A DNA stretch of 64,000 nucleotides, from assembly GCA_036346225.1 (NCBI GenBank), contig JARFIW010000139.1, positions 1,612,001-1,676,000 of the forward strand. The letters are read 5' to 3'. The notes under the pieces were generated by a model, which was given only the letters and a program-made list of their open reading frames with translations, did no database searches and had not been told where the DNA came from. Origin of the DNA: Platerodrilus igneus (taxonomy: Eukaryota; Arthropoda; Insecta; Coleoptera; Lycidae). A program made the translations under genes and the position numbers. The stretch's first letter is position 1, and each line of letters opens with the position of its first letter. Of the stretch, positions 1-11,559 are shown one piece after another.

Positions 1-71
1 GAACTTAAAAACTAACATAATTCTCTCTTGGACCTTACTTAATACAACCATCGTACGAAAATACTAGTAAG

Positions 72-1190
72 CTAATTTTGATTAACATACAATGTCTTAA
101 TTATTACATTTATCTTTCTGTAAGTTTGATGGGAAAGAGTAACCCGATCACAGAATAACTTTAAATTTTTAATATTATGGATACCCTGTACAATTCCATC
201 TTGATCCTCCAACTCATAGGAATTTGAACTCACTATTCTTTTAACTAAAAGGGGTTTTTCATAAATCAAAAAGGATTTAGACGTTTTTGCTTCCAAGGCT
301 GATGACAGAAAATGGGTACGCATTAATACTTTATCTCCCACACTAAAGATAATACGAGTTCGTCCTTGTTCATATTTAGTTTTTTCCGGTCTGCTTTTGA
401 TAGTACCCTGTCCTGTGCTAAATGTAGAATTTGCCGACGACTTGGCTGGGATTCTGTCCACTCGGGATACTTAATCAAAGTGTGAATTTAATCATTGCTA
501 GTGACCCCAAATTGCAATACAATTGGAGAAAACCCCGTAGTCTCATGCACTGCCCTATTAATAAAACCCTCAACTGTACTTAGATACCAAGCCGATTTAG
601 TATGCTTGTCATAACAGAATGAGCGTAGTAAGCGCCCAATCTCTCTATTCACTCTTTCAGTTTTATTCCCTTCTGGAAAATAAACAGACATAAACTGTAT
701 TTTTATTTGAAGTTTTGCCAACTCCTGCTCCCACAATTTAAATGTAAATGTTATCAGATAAAATCGCCTTGGGTGTCTGAATCACTTTAAAATAATCATT
801 GGTTAATTTATTTAAAATAGCACGAGCAGTTGCCCTTTTCAACCATACAATTTAACATATCGGGTAAATCCACCAACAACCGCCAATAAATATGCAACAC
901 CCTCCCCCCCTTGAAACAGGAAGTGGTCCCATTATATCCAGGCATACTAAATCTCCTGGGTTTTCCGAACCAACTGTAGTCACCGTACCAACTGAAGTTT
1001 TACTGATTTTTGTCTTTTGACATAATTCACATGATCAAATAATTTGACGTATGTGGCGATACATGCCAGGCCAGCAAAATAATACCCTCATATAGGCATA
1101 TACCTTTTTATATCCGAAGTGCCCAGCATCTACATGCTGTTGGATTACCAACCCTTGAATTTGATTGCGTGGTACGCATAATTTCCAACC
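72..1190 (-). pseudogene. gypsy integrase
   Basis: From 1190 down, the minus strand shows the zinc-binding domain (HVDAGHFGYKK, then CELCQKTK near 1040), followed by the catalytic core start DIMGPLP at about 921-950. The block 736-488 holds the later core (NREIGRLLRSFCYDKHTKSA and the GFSPIVLQFG end). 461-72 holds the C-terminal DNA-binding part (VGDKVLMRTHFLSS, then KRIVSSNSYELEDQDG, a GPY/F-like module). An integrase would insert element cDNA into the host genome. Several stops and frameshifts make this copy dead. Confidence 0.87.
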
Positions 1191-1268
1191 TGGTGACTCA
1201 AAGCTTCCTTTTCTAAAAAGAATACCCCGAAAACATTGATTCCAATTACTTTTATTGGTACCTTCTTC

Positions 1269-2130
1269 TCATTCTAGTTTTTGGAATAATTTATTTGTCC
1301 AGCCTTCTTTTTCTTGATCTACTTTCAAGGTCTGTAAATTACTTCGAAGCTCCTTGAATTCCTTTGTTAATTGGATAAGGTACATTTTGAGTGTTGTACC
1401 ATTACAATTTAGCATGGATTCATTTTGTCCACCCATGCTGATACGCGATAGAGTTGCAAGAATATTATCCTTGCCCTGGCAATGAATGATCTTGAATTTA
1501 AACTTCTGTGCGTATAATGCCCAGTGAGCTAATCTAGCAGTAGTTAATTTCATGGTTAAAAGAAAGTCAAGGCCTTATGATCAGTAATTACTGTTAATTT
1601 TTGTCCAAGGAGAAGGGTGCGCTGCTGCTTAAGGGCATAGATGAATGCCAATGCTTCCTTCTCAGCGACATTATAATTTAACTCAGGGCGATGCAATACC
1701 CTGCTTGTGAACGCAATTATTTGTTTATCACCCTCCTTATTCTTCTGAAAAAGAATTGCTCCAAGGGCACAATCAGAGCTGATTGTAAATAAAATTCATC
1801 GGTAAAATTTGGGTGTGCCACTATTGTTAATTTTAAAAATGCCTCCTTAATCTTCCTGAATGCCTCTATGCACTCAGTATCCCATTTCCAGGGATTGCCT
1901 TTCTTTAATAATTTTATTAAATGGCACGTCAACTCTGCAAACTTCTCGCAGAATCTTCGCTCATAATTCACGAACCTCAAGAAGCGTCTCAATTCCTTTA
2001 TGTTTTGTGGAGGTGGAAAACCTTGCACACATTCTACTCGGGTTGGATCGACACTTATCCCAACATTGGAAATAACGTGGTTCAAAAATTTCGTTTCAAC
2101 CGCACCAAAATTATATTTACGAATCTTCAA
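1269..2130 (-). pseudogene. gypsy RT thumb/connection and RNase H
   Basis: 2130-1717 encodes the RT thumb and connection. The block GFPPPQNIKELRRFLRFVN corresponds to the conserved region where the primer grip leads into the RNase H domain, and KGNPWKWDTECIEAFRKIK is the usual gypsy start of the RNase H-like part. 1553-1269 encodes the RNase H end: LTTARLAHWALYAQKFKFKI, then a decayed form of the gypsy signature that normally ends in ADALSR (here LATLSRI). Between about 1717 and 1553 the frame is broken but RNase H residues continue in other frames. No intact ORF remains. Confidence 0.85.
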
Positions 2131-2139
2131 GGTGAGATT

Positions 2140-2700
2140 ACTACCCTCAAATATTTAAAAAATTTTCTTTAAGTGCATTAAATGTTCGGCAGAGGAGGAT
2201 GAAAATATTAAAATGTCGTCGACGTACATTACTACAAAATCTTCAAACTCGACACCCAGTATTGTGTTTAAACAACGCATAAACTTGCCACTGACGTTGA
2301 AAGTTCAAAAGGCAAAACGTCAAAGCAATAGGTTTGATTCTCATAGAGAAAACCCGTATATTTACGGTCTTCTTTCTTGATTGCAATTTGCCAATAAGAA
2401 GCTGTTAAGTCCAACGTAAATATAATAAGATCCCGTTTGAACTTCATAAGTAATTCCTCGTGTGGGGGTGGTATAATTCAATCACCTTCCATCCTTGCAT
2501 TTAGAAATTGTGCATCCAGGCAGACGCGGAGAGTTTTATCTTTTTTAATTACTGTTACTAGTGGAGACACATATTCCATCCTCCACTGAGATATTATTCC
2601 GTTTTCGAGCATGTATTGAATTTGTTTTTTGACATCCTCCCTATATGCTATAGGTAGGGAGTAAACTACGTGACCCGACATCGGGTAGAATTCTCGGTGG
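2140..2700 (-). pseudogene. gypsy reverse transcriptase, N-terminal and palm part
   Basis: The first readable part (2700-2478) matches the start of gypsy RT: a proline-rich entry, then REDVKKQIQYMLENGII, the region just before the fingers domain, then VIKKDKTLRVCLDAQFLNA. After a frameshift, the stretch near 2400-2330 reads SYWQIAIKKEDRKYTGF, the conserved block before the catalytic core. The catalytic YVDD motif is intact at 2215-2226, followed by DILIFSSS. Several frame changes separate these blocks. As a retrotransposon polymerase it would copy element RNA into DNA in cytoplasmic particles. It is inactive here. Confidence 0.88.
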
Positions 2701-2944
2701 AGGGGATGTGATGCCAATAGGCGCGAGATGTGTTTTCCTGAATGTAAGCAACACGATTGGCGACAAAAGTCTTCCAACGTTGCGGCGGGGAACGTATCCA
2801 CGAAAGTACTACCATGGAGTCAGACCAACAGTAAATGTTATGAATAGTAAGGTTCGAATCAAAAGTTTTGAGGACAAAGATTAATAATTTTGATGCCAGT
2901 GCGACGGCCAACAATTGGAGATGGGGTAAAGAGATTGTACGAAG
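2695..2944 (-). pseudogene. BEL/Pao RNase H, distal part
   Basis: The minus strand reads ISLPHLQLLAVALASKLL, then YCWSDSMVVLSWIRSPPQRW, KTFVANRVAYIQE and WHHIPSTEN. These are the standard BEL/Pao blocks after the first RNase H aspartate (normally SLPRLEL, then WSDS.VVLSWI, then VANRV, then W.H.P...NPAD). The frame continues directly from the block ending at 5468 once the hAT element and one target duplication are disregarded. The last recognisable BEL residues are near 2695, where the gypsy RT reading begins. Confidence 0.9.
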
Positions 2945-5459
2945 CAGGATTGGCATTTTTCTGTCCAAAACTAATATTTCCCAACCCAGTGGGAAAAACT
3001 GGTAAAAACCGGGAAAAAGTGGTCAATACCGGGAAAAAGTGGTAAATACCGGGAAAACCTAAAACATAGATTTTGACCAATCGAAGTACTGACCAATGAA
3101 CAGCAAGTATGTAGCTGTAGATTTTTATTTTAACCAATCATATGAAAGCAGAGCCATTTTGTTTTTTTTTGCTTTGTTTTCTGCTGCAGTTGTTCCCACA
3201 TGTTGTTAAAATAATGAAGTAGATTAGTTTAGTGAAGCATTTAGTTGAAAATAAATTGTGTTTATATAAAATAAACTAAAAAAAATGCCAAAAGCTAAAG
3301 GAAAAGTTGGAGGTAGGCCACTTAATCCAGTCTGGAGTTATTTTAATCAAAAAGATATAAATGGGAAGTTAATAGTTGAATGTAAATCATGTTACAAAGT
3401 AGTTAGTGTAAAAGCTGATAGAATGACAAAGCATGTATCACAAACTTGTCCAAAATTGAAGAAAAATGAAGATTGTCATGACTCCATTTGTTCTCCAATA
3501 AATGTTAGCTCTAGGTTAGAATCTAATGTGCTAGCCACTATTGATGTGGATTACCCACAGCCAATAACTACTTCAAGTGTTAAATCTGCTGGAACTTCAC
3601 AGCCTTCAATCAAAAGATACCAGCCTTCAGTAAGTGACTTTGTAATAAGCACATCAATTTCTCAAAAACAAGAACTTGACCTCAAAATAGCACGTTTCTT
3701 TTACGCTTGTAACATCTTATTTTTGGCTGCAGAGAATAAAGAATTCATCAACATGATATCAGCACTTAGGCCTGGTTATAAACCACCATCCAGAAAAAAC
3801 CTTGCAGAAAATTTACTTGATAAAGTAGCAGAAGAGCTGGAAGAAACTGCTGGAAAGGATGTTGCTGGAAAAAATGTTACTCTCATGCAGGATGGATGGA
3901 GTAATGTACATAATGATCCAATAATAGTTAATTCCATACACTGCAACGGTAAAAGTGTATTTATTTCTTCAGTAGATTGTGGAACAAATAAGAAACCAAG
4001 CGATTACTGCAAAAATCTCGCCAGAAGCAAAAACTACAGCTGAAGCTAAATACAAGTGCACAGTGAAAAGTTTTGTGTCTGATAACGAACCAAAAATGTC
4101 TTCAATGCGGCAACATCTTCAAACTGAAAATGTTGTACCAGTTGTATATGGTTGTGCATCGCATTACCTAAATCTTTTGGGAAAGAACGTAAAAATGAGT
4201 CGCTTATGACCCATGTTGTTAAAGTACAAAAATTTTTTTGAAACCACCACATTCCTGGAAGCTTATTAAAGGAATATGCTGATTCGGTTAAACCTCAAGT
4301 ACCAGGTGAAACACGCTGGAATTCTGAAATGATCTGCTTAAAACTTTTATAACGAACAGGCCGTTTTATTTACAAATTGTGGACACACATGAGGAAAAAT
4401 AGAGCATGGTATAAAACAAATAATTACTAGTCATTACTTATACAAAGAAGTAAAAAATATGTACAGTCAATTAAAACCAATATCTGATGCTTTAAATAAG
4501 TTACAGAGTGACAAGGCTAGCATTGCTGATGCGTGCGAAATTTTGGTTGATCTTCTGCATAAAGAAGAACTCAAACCGCACTTAAATAAAGTGAAATCTA
4601 CATTTGATACTGCAATAATTCCTATTCACATTTTAGCGAACATGATGAATCCACTGTATAAAGGTAAAAAATTATCCCAAAGTCAAGAAGAATCTGCCCG
4701 TAAATATTTACAAGACATAAATCCACGATACTTGCAGTATACAATACAGTTTCAATTAGAAGAGGAGCCTTTTCCCAAAACATTTTTTTCACCTAGTGTT
4801 GTCGATAATGTATCACCTTCTTTGTGGTGGCAAAACCTAACAAAAGTGGAATTGATAAAACTTCTTGGAGCTGATGGAACACCTTCAACAATGTCCAGCG
4901 TCATCTGGATCTTTGGAACGCATTTTCTCAAATTTCTCATTTATTCAAAGTAAAATTAGAAACAAGTTAAGTTTACAAACAGCCTCCAAATTGGTGTTTT
5001 GTTATATGACATTAAAATCTATGACAGAAAATGAACATTTAGATTGGTAAAATGCTTAGATATTTTGTCACCGTATTTCTAATTATGTATTTTGATTTAA
5101 GGTTGTTTTCTTATAATTTATGCAAAATATGCCTACGATATACAGAACTCTCTTTAAATTGAAATCTGTTTATATTTCGTAGTTTCAGAATAAAGTAAAT
5201 TTTATTAAAATACTAAAAATTGTAGGAATTTTAATTAAGCTTTTTGAATATTATTTAATATGTAATATTTAATATGCAGTTTGATACAAGTAAATATTAT
5301 TAAAAATGCAAACAATTTGAAACTTAAAAGTTTTCTTACATTTCATCATTTAATAGTAGTTTTTCCCACATGTGGGAAAAACAGAATATTTCCCAGGACG
5401 GTAAATACCGGTTTTTACCGTGGTATTTACCAGGGGCGGGAAAAACTTTGCCAACCCTG
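2945..5459 (+). mobile_element. hAT DNA transposon (autonomous-type, decayed)
   Basis: The element is bounded by imperfect terminal inverted repeats: CAGGATTGGCA at 2945 and the complement of CAGGGTTGGCA ending at 5459. It is flanked on both sides by the 8-bp duplication GTACGAAG (2937-2944 and 5460-5467), the size typical of hAT. Short subterminal motifs of the form GGTAAATACCGG or CCGGGAAAA recur in 2990-3060 and 5360-5447. Inside lies a BED-finger transposase pseudogene. The insertion target is the RNase H frame of the BEL element, and the two halves of that frame join correctly around one copy of the duplication. Confidence 0.95.
3285..5050 (+). pseudogene. hAT transposase, broken
   Basis: The ATG at 3285 opens 252 codons. 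Residues about 12-55 form a BED zinc finger (PVWSYFNQKD, CKSC, then H..QTCP), which binds transposon ends. From about residue 120 comes the DUF659-type start of the RNase H-like catalytic fold (ISALRPGYKPPSRKNL, and VTLMQDGWSNVHNDP containing a catalytic-type aspartate). A frameshift near 4020 moves the reading to a second frame with KSFVSDNEPKMSSM and YGCASHYLNLLGK. Further shifts lead to 4459-4953 and finally 4865-5050, the hAT dimerisation domain (PASSGSLERIFSNF, then RNKLS...ASKLVFCY). At least three frame changes make it inactive. Confidence 0.92.
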
Positions 5460-5467
5460 GTACGAAG

Positions 5468-6573
5468 GAGTGCGACCTTAGACTTAGTGCACACTAAGCG
5501 AACCTCAATGGCGGAAGGAGTAACAAAGCGAAAATAAACAACAGCACAGTAGCCACGTTCGGAAGCGTCAGCAAAGCAGTGAACTTCACACGTAGTAAAC
5601 TGTGGCGGGATAAGCGGGTAAAACGAAATCCGAGAAAAGCGGTAACTCATGCAAGTATCTTTCCCACAAACGGTGGAGGTCAAGGTGAGGGGGAGCATCC
5701 CAATCTAATTTTAGCGACCATAAATGTTGAATTAAGTGTTTTACCAGAAAAGTAAGAGGGGATAAAAGTCCCATGGGGTCGAAAATACGGGCTAAGTTAG
5801 AAAGTAGGTTGCGTTTGATACAGCAGGTGCTTAGTGGCTGAACTAGAAAACAAAAATTATCTGAAGTGAGGTTCCATTGAAGACCTAAAACTTTGAGGGG
5901 TTGAGTATCAGGATCCTCAAAGGAGCGGGGTTGCGCGAATTGCTGCGTAGCAGAAAGATCTTTTAACAATTCGGGATGGTCACTTGACCATTTATGAAGT
6001 TCGAAACCACCAAGTTTTAAAAGAGCAATTAGTTGATTACGTATAGCGAGGGTTGATTCAATAGAATCTCCACCAGTAGCGATGTCATCAATATAAGTAT
6101 GGTGGCGAAGTGCGAAAGCGGGTAACGGATAAGAATTCCCTTCGTCCGTGGCCAACTGCTAAAGCGTTCGCATGGCAAGAAAGGGAGCACAATTGATTCC
6201 ATACGTAACGGTATTTAATTTAAAATCCTGAATGGGCTCCTCAGGGGTGAAGCGCCAAACAATTCGTTGATAGTCACACTGAGCGGGATTTACAAGATTT
6301 TTTCTGTACATTTGACGAATATTGGCAGTGACAACATAAGGATGTAAACGAAATTGTAACAAAATTACTGTGATAATGGAGTTCAACTTTGGCCCAACAA
6401 ACAAGTGATCGTTTAAGGACAATTGAGACAGAGTTTTAGCGGAAGCGTTGAAAACAACTCGTAATTTCGTACTTACGCTTTCGGGTTTCACAACGCAATG
6501 ATGCGGAATGTAATAAGTAAAGTCCGAATGAGACCCAATAACAACAGATTGCATTGGTGAGTTGTGAATAAAG
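5468..6573 (-). pseudogene. BEL/Pao reverse transcriptase and RNase H start
   Basis: 6573-6159 gives the RT fingers (YYIPHHCVVKPES, TKLRVVFNASAKT, RFRLHPYVVTANIRQMYR and NTVTYGINCAPFLA). A single TAG stop near 6156-6158 interrupts the frame. 6155-5586 then continues with the catalytic box YIDD (6084-6095), LKLGGFELHKWSSD, LGLQWN and NLARIFDPMGLLSPLTF, all diagnostic of BEL/Pao. 5698-5468 adds the RNase H start, CFADASERGYCAVVYFR. A +1 shift separates the YIDD frame from the RNase H frame. Well preserved but inactive. Confidence 0.93.
6561..6573. repeat. Target-site duplication, left of LINE 1
   Basis: GTTGTGAATAAAG here matches GTTGAGAATCAAG at 11070-11082 with two differences in 13 bases. 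It lies in BEL coding sequence and marks the 5' end of the LINE inserted at 6574. Confidence 0.75.
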
Positions 6574-6918
6574 TTTAATGTGAATGTGTGAACATATGCT
6601 CTCTATAAATTATAATAAATTAGTGGTAAATAGTGTATAATATTTATTGAAAATTGTACCAAAATGTTACTCCTAGCTTCCTCCATCTAGTGATCATTGT
6701 GATTTAAGTGGATCAATTCACAGTAAAAACTTCTTAACAGTTAAAGTGAACAATTACTTCAGCAATACAACATCTGTGATAATATTGATTACATATACCA
6801 CCTGGCTTTATCTACTTCTAATATAAATAAACCTCAAACACATTGTTGTTATGATAAATAAATAACACTATTAATATTCTAAAGTTCTCTAAATTAAATA
6901 TATGCACTGGGTGACTAA

Positions 6919-7960
6919 AATGTCATCCTGTATTTCTTGCAACAGTGATAACAAAAACATCAGCTGTGATAAATGTGGACTCAGATATGCTATGATTGCA
7001 GTGACCTTACCTCGTCCGAACTCAGGTGTATGGAGTTAAAAAAGAGATCTCTTCAGTTCCATTGCAAAAATTGCTTGGCTAAGAGTGATGATGGTTCCTC
7101 TGACTTATTAAAGGGAATCTTGGAGTCTAAATTTGAGGAGGTCATGAATGTTTTGAAGATGCGTTTTGATAACTTCAAGTCTGAATTTATGCAGATTGCC
7201 ACTGACAAGCTTTCTAGTGTTTCAGTTAAAGCAGAAGCACCAATAAGTACTACCTTTGCTAGTGTTGTGTCTAAGTCACTACAGCAATCTGTTATAATTA
7301 AACCTAAAGATAACAATCAGAAAAATACTACAACTAAATTGGATGTTGTCAATAACGTTAATCCTGTTACAGCTAACATCAAAATCAATACCGTCAAGCA
7401 AATTCAAAATGGGGGCCTGATTGTTAGATGTAACGATGCTGAAAATGCTGATAAACTACTAAAAATTGCCGGTGAGAAACTTTCTTCAAACTATAAGGTT
7501 CAACTGCTAAGGAAGGCTCTTCCTAGAGTTAGAATTTCAGGCTTGTCCCAGAAATTTACAACTAACATTCTCGCAGATTATATAGTAAAACAAAACACTG
7601 ACATCTTCTCTGATTCAATAAATATAACTATATTAAAAGTAGATCCTATAAAAAACAAAGAACATAAGTATCAAGCATTACTACAATTAGATAATGTTAC
7701 CTACAGCAAAATATTGGAGGCTGGGCACATTATCATTGGCCTAGATGTCTGCAGAGTTTTCGATGCAGTCGAAATTACTAGATGCTTCAAATGTAATGGA
7801 TATAATCATACCGCTCAATTGTGTAAACGTGAGCTTTGCTGTCCTAGGTGTGCGTTAGGACACGAGCTCAAAATTGCAAGGCAGACAAATCCGAGTTCCG
7901 CTGTATTAACTGTAAATTAGTTAATGTGAAATCTGGTAAAGACACCGATATTTGTCATGC
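6919..7960 (+). pseudogene. LINE 1 ORF1, gag-like with PHD-type and CCHC fingers
   Basis: ORF1 begins before 6973 in another frame: CISCNSDNKNISCDKCGLRY and then CYDCSDLTSSE plus FHCKNCL form a PHD-like cysteine cluster, with a frame slip near 6985. The 6973-7920 frame carries a serine/lysine-rich linker, an RRM-like or esterase-free middle (from about residue 120) and the zinc knuckle CFKCNGYNHTAQLC near residue 270. A second knuckle, CPRCALGH, follows but is cut by a frameshift near 7872; its continuation (RCINCK) is in the next frame. The protein would bind element RNA. Nonfunctional because of the shifts. Confidence 0.8.
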
Positions 7961-8089
7961 TGTTTGGATCACGATTCTTGTTCGGTCTACAAAGAATCAG
8001 TGGCTAAACTTAAAGCTGATTTATTTGGTATATATACACATGCAAACACATAGCAACTACAGTCAACATAGCAATTACAGAAATCACAG

Positions 8090-10916
8090 CAACCTTTCAC
8101 TCACCTACAAATTTGCCACATCAATATTCGATCGCTCATTCCCAAATTTGATGAATTCTGTGAGTTTGTTTTAGGCACTAATTTCACCATTATCTCTATC
8201 TCTGAAACATGGCTACCGTTGGATTATCCTTCAACTTCAATAGTGATACCAGGATACTCGTTATTTAGGAAAGACAGACCACTTAGAGGGGGTGGTATTT
8301 GCTGCTTTGTTAAATATACAATCAAGTGTAAAGTAATGGACCTCGAAAATCTCCACACTGGCACATTGGAACAATTATGGCTAAAATTAACAATAAAAAA
8401 AAAACTTACGCAGTAGGAACAATTTAAAAACCTCCAACTAGTTCAATATCGTGCCTTCAGGAATTAGAGCATATTTTGGCAATACTTTATCCTGAAGTTG
8501 AACACATCATTTTAATGGGTGACATGAATATAGATCTTTTCAAAGAGAACAATAACTCCAATTACCTTAAGTCTATCTTTAGATCATTTAATTTGACTCA
8601 AGTTATCAATCAGCCCACTAGAATAACATCATCAACTGCTACTCTGTTCGATCTGATTTGTGTGAGTGAAAACCTACAATACACTGGATCTGGCACTCAA
8701 GATGCCTGTCTTACCTCTGATCATCTTTTAGTATATTGCAGCCTATATATTCCACATAAACAACCTATTCCTAGCTCACACGCATTTCATACTTATAAGT
8801 ATTTCGACCATAAAATTTTTCTGACAATGCTACTTCTATCGACTGGTCATACTGCTATAATCAAGATCCAGTTGATCTAAAATTATCATACTTTAATCAA
8901 GTGATTACTGCGCTTTTCGATATACACGCACCCATCTGTACAGCAAAAAATTTTCGACCAAAGCCGGGATGGTTAACACATACTTAAAACAAATGATCAA
9001 GATAAAAGATGCAGCTCTTAGTAAATATAACAGAACTAGGAGAGTTTCGGACCGTACTTATTTCAAAGAGCTGAGAAACTATGTCACACAAGCAGTTAGG
9101 AATGAAAAGAAGGCATTCTATATTTACATGATTTCACTGTATAAAAATAACTCTGAACAGCTATGGAAGTTCTTTGAAAAAGCCAACATACATCGAAAAC
9201 CTAAAAATACAATTAATTTAAACAATGTAGATCCAGATTGTCTCAATCAACATTTTATAAATGATATTCCACTTACTCAAGTTGCAGAAAATACAATTAG
9301 ATACTTTTCATTGCAGAAATTTCCATTAAGAACAGAGGAACTAATATTTCACACGGTATCCTCGGATGATGTGATTAAAGCAGTTAATAAACAGTCATCG
9401 AATGCTACAGGCTTGGATGGGATCTCACTAAAATGCTAAAATTGATTTTGCCGTTCTGCATTAATGTTTTACACACATTATTAATTCCATCCTAATTAGT
9501 TCAACGATGCCGGATCTATGGAAAAAATCTTTAATCACACCTATACCTAAGGTCAGTGTTGCGACATCTTATGAGGAACTTCGGCCAATAAACATTTTAG
9601 CAACCATCTCTAAGGTGGTTGAATACATAATATACATACAAATTACCAACTACATTGATAATAATGAAATACTGCCACAAATCCAGTCGGGTTTTTGTGC
9701 TAAGCACAGTACTGCAACAGTCTTATGCAAAATTATGAATGACCTGGTTCAGAACATGGAAAACTCACAAACCACGTTAATGGTATACCTTGATTATAGC
9801 AAGGCCTTTGATGTAATAAATCATCGACTCTTAATTGCAAAGCTATCCTACTATGGTTGGAGCTCATCTGCACTGCAACTTATGACTAGCTATTTATCTG
9901 GAAGAACTCAACAAGTAAAACTAAACCGAGTGGTCTCAAGTGAGTTACATGTAAGACAAGGAGTTCCGCAGGGGAGTATCCTTTGTCCACTGTTGTTTAC
10001 TATTTTCACAGCAGATCTACCTACTGTGATAACTGGCAACTGTAAAATCCATATGTATGCCGACGACACCCAACTATATATACCTGGAGACCCGTATAAT
10101 GCGAACCAGGTTATTTTAGAGATGAACAATAACTTAGAGTCAGTAATCACCTGGACATCAAATAATGGTCTAACTTTGAACCCTAAAAAAACAATATGTC
10201 AGTGTATAGGATCTCCATATTTCTGTTCAGTGTTCAAAAACAACTTAAACTCTGAAATAGTATTAAACAAATGTGTTATAGCATTCAGCTACAAAGCGAA
10301 AAACCTAGGCGTAATCTGTGATGGTAGTTTAAATTTCGAGAGTCACGTAAATAAGGTTCGCAGTATTACATACTTTAAACTGAAATCCATTTATAAATTC
10401 AAGATGATGCTTCCTTCGGAGATAAAGTGGAAATTGTGTCAAGCGCTTGTAATAAGCCACATTAATTATTGTAGCACTGTCTATTTTAGTTACCTCTCTG
10501 AAAAACTGAAGAACAAGCTTCAAATCATTCAGAATTACTGTCTGAGATTTGCTTATAATGTTCCCTATAGGGAGCATGTGACTACAATTTATAATAGACT
10601 GGAAATCGTAAAATTAAAACCACACTGCGAGCTTTTGTTTGCAACTATGTTATTTAATATATACAAATCAGGTCAACCAGCTTACCTATATAGTCTGCTA
10701 AATGTAAGAACTTCTGCACACACTTGTAACCTGCACAACAATAATCAATTAACTATACCGTACCATAAGACATCTAAATTTAAGTGCTCATTTGAATTCA
10801 ACAGTGCCTACATATTTAACAAATATGAACATCTCTTTATATTAGTGGATTCTGTTCCTGTATTTAAAAAACTTTTATTTAAAAAACATGAATTCTCAAA
10901 AACAATTGTAGTGTGA
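8090..10916 (+). pseudogene. LINE 1 ORF2, endonuclease and reverse transcriptase
   Basis: The endonuclease starts at about 8116 with HINIRSL, followed by ISISETWLP, RGGGICCFVK, LMGDMNIDL near 8515 and SDHLLVY near 8725: the AP-endonuclease motifs that nick target DNA. Frameshifts occur near the A-run at 8400, near 8850 and near 9435. The RT domain is one open frame from 9507 to 10916 (469 codons), with KSLITPIPK, LDYSKAFDVINH, RQGVPQGSILCPLLF, catalytic YADD at 10056-10067 and LGVICDGSLNF. The RT part alone is uninterrupted, so decay is moderate. Confidence 0.92.
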
Positions 10917-11069
10917 TGTGAATGTAATGTAATGTAAAGTAATGTAATGCAAATGGGATATGCGAACAACAGCTATGCTGACATGTTCCCATTTAAGTAG
11001 TTGTTGTAAGAGGTGGTTACAATTACTACTTAATAAATAAAAAATAAATAAAAATAAATAAATAAATAT

Positions 11070-11290
11070 GTTGAGAATCAAGATATTCATGCATGAACGA
11101 AACGTATTGTTCGTAAACACTAGGTTGCTTAAATAGACGATTGTCTAAAGCAACAAATCGTTGTAAGACAAGATCACGGCTACCTGGAAAAAATGGTTCT
11201 TGATCTCTAAACGGCAGTGAGACGACATAGCGACCTTGTTCATTGCGGCAAAACGTATCGACAAAATGCTTGAGGCGAAGATTGACTGGT
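11070..11290 (-). pseudogene. BEL/Pao pol, RT leader segment
   Basis: The minus strand reads LKHFVDTFCRNEQGRYVVSL followed by PFRDQEPFFPGSRDLVLQRF and YEQYVSFMHEYLDSQ. In BEL/Pao this block (usually HF..T..R...GRYVV.LPF, then LALQRF and Y..FM.EY) lies directly upstream of the RT fingers. It stops at the 13-bp duplication 11070-11082, where the LINE was inserted, and resumes at 6573 after a one-base frame difference. Confidence 0.9.
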
Positions 11291-11559
11291 AAACAGCTTG
11301 AAATAGAGCGCTTTTATTTTAAAGTAGTTATTATCAAAACGTTTTCGTATAGTCTTCCATCTCAAATTTTTCATCAGCGTCACCACCGGAAGAAATTGCA
11401 CCTACTATCCAATTATGGTGTGTAAGAAAATTGTATCTAACGGTTTCCAGAGATTCATACTGTGCGCGAAATAAATAAAAAAAAAGCTGTTTCAACTGTA
11501 CATTTTTGAGTGATTTCAAACATTTCCTGTAGTGAATTAATTGCAATGTTACGTAGAAA
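11290..11559 (-). pseudogene. BEL/Pao gag, N-terminal region
   Basis: After the RTE target duplication the minus-strand frame continues with NSLQEMFEI, then a one-base slip in an A-run, then NVQLKQLFFYLFRAQYESLE, the block ending HHNWIVGAISSGGDADEKFE, and a stretch ending NYFKIKALYFKLF. The pattern of a charged helix followed by a Y-F-x-I segment is that of BEL/Pao gag N-termini. At about 11290 the reading switches to pol RT leader. The rest of gag and the whole protease are therefore deleted. The assignment to gag rests on position and helix pattern, less firmly than the pol parts. Confidence 0.65.

Larger units (their letters stand above)
72..2700 (-). mobile_element. Ty3/gypsy retrotransposon remnant (pol only)
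   Basis: Reading the minus strand from 2700 down to 72 gives reverse transcriptase, then RNase H, then integrase, which is the Ty3/gypsy order. The frame is broken many times by shifts and stops, so no functional polyprotein is possible. Gag, protease and the first part of RT are absent: at about 2695 the coding changes abruptly to BEL/Pao RNase H. I could not identify an LTR in the 71 bases left of the integrase end, so the element may continue outside the window. Seen: domain order and motifs. Inferred: old, inactive copy truncated at its 5' side. Confidence 0.9.
6574..11069 (+). mobile_element. LINE 1, jockey/CR1-group non-LTR retrotransposon, near full length
   Basis: The copy spans ~4.5 kb and ends in an (AAAT)n tail at 11035-11069. 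It has a gag-like ORF1 with zinc knuckles and an ORF2 with AP-type endonuclease and reverse transcriptase. The length, presence of both ORFs and a 330-base leader before ORF1 suggest it is close to full length rather than strongly 5'-truncated. Diverged 13-bp duplications flank it. The YADDTQLY form of the catalytic box resembles the CR1/L2 side of the jockey superfamily; the exact clade is not assigned. Confidence 0.9.
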
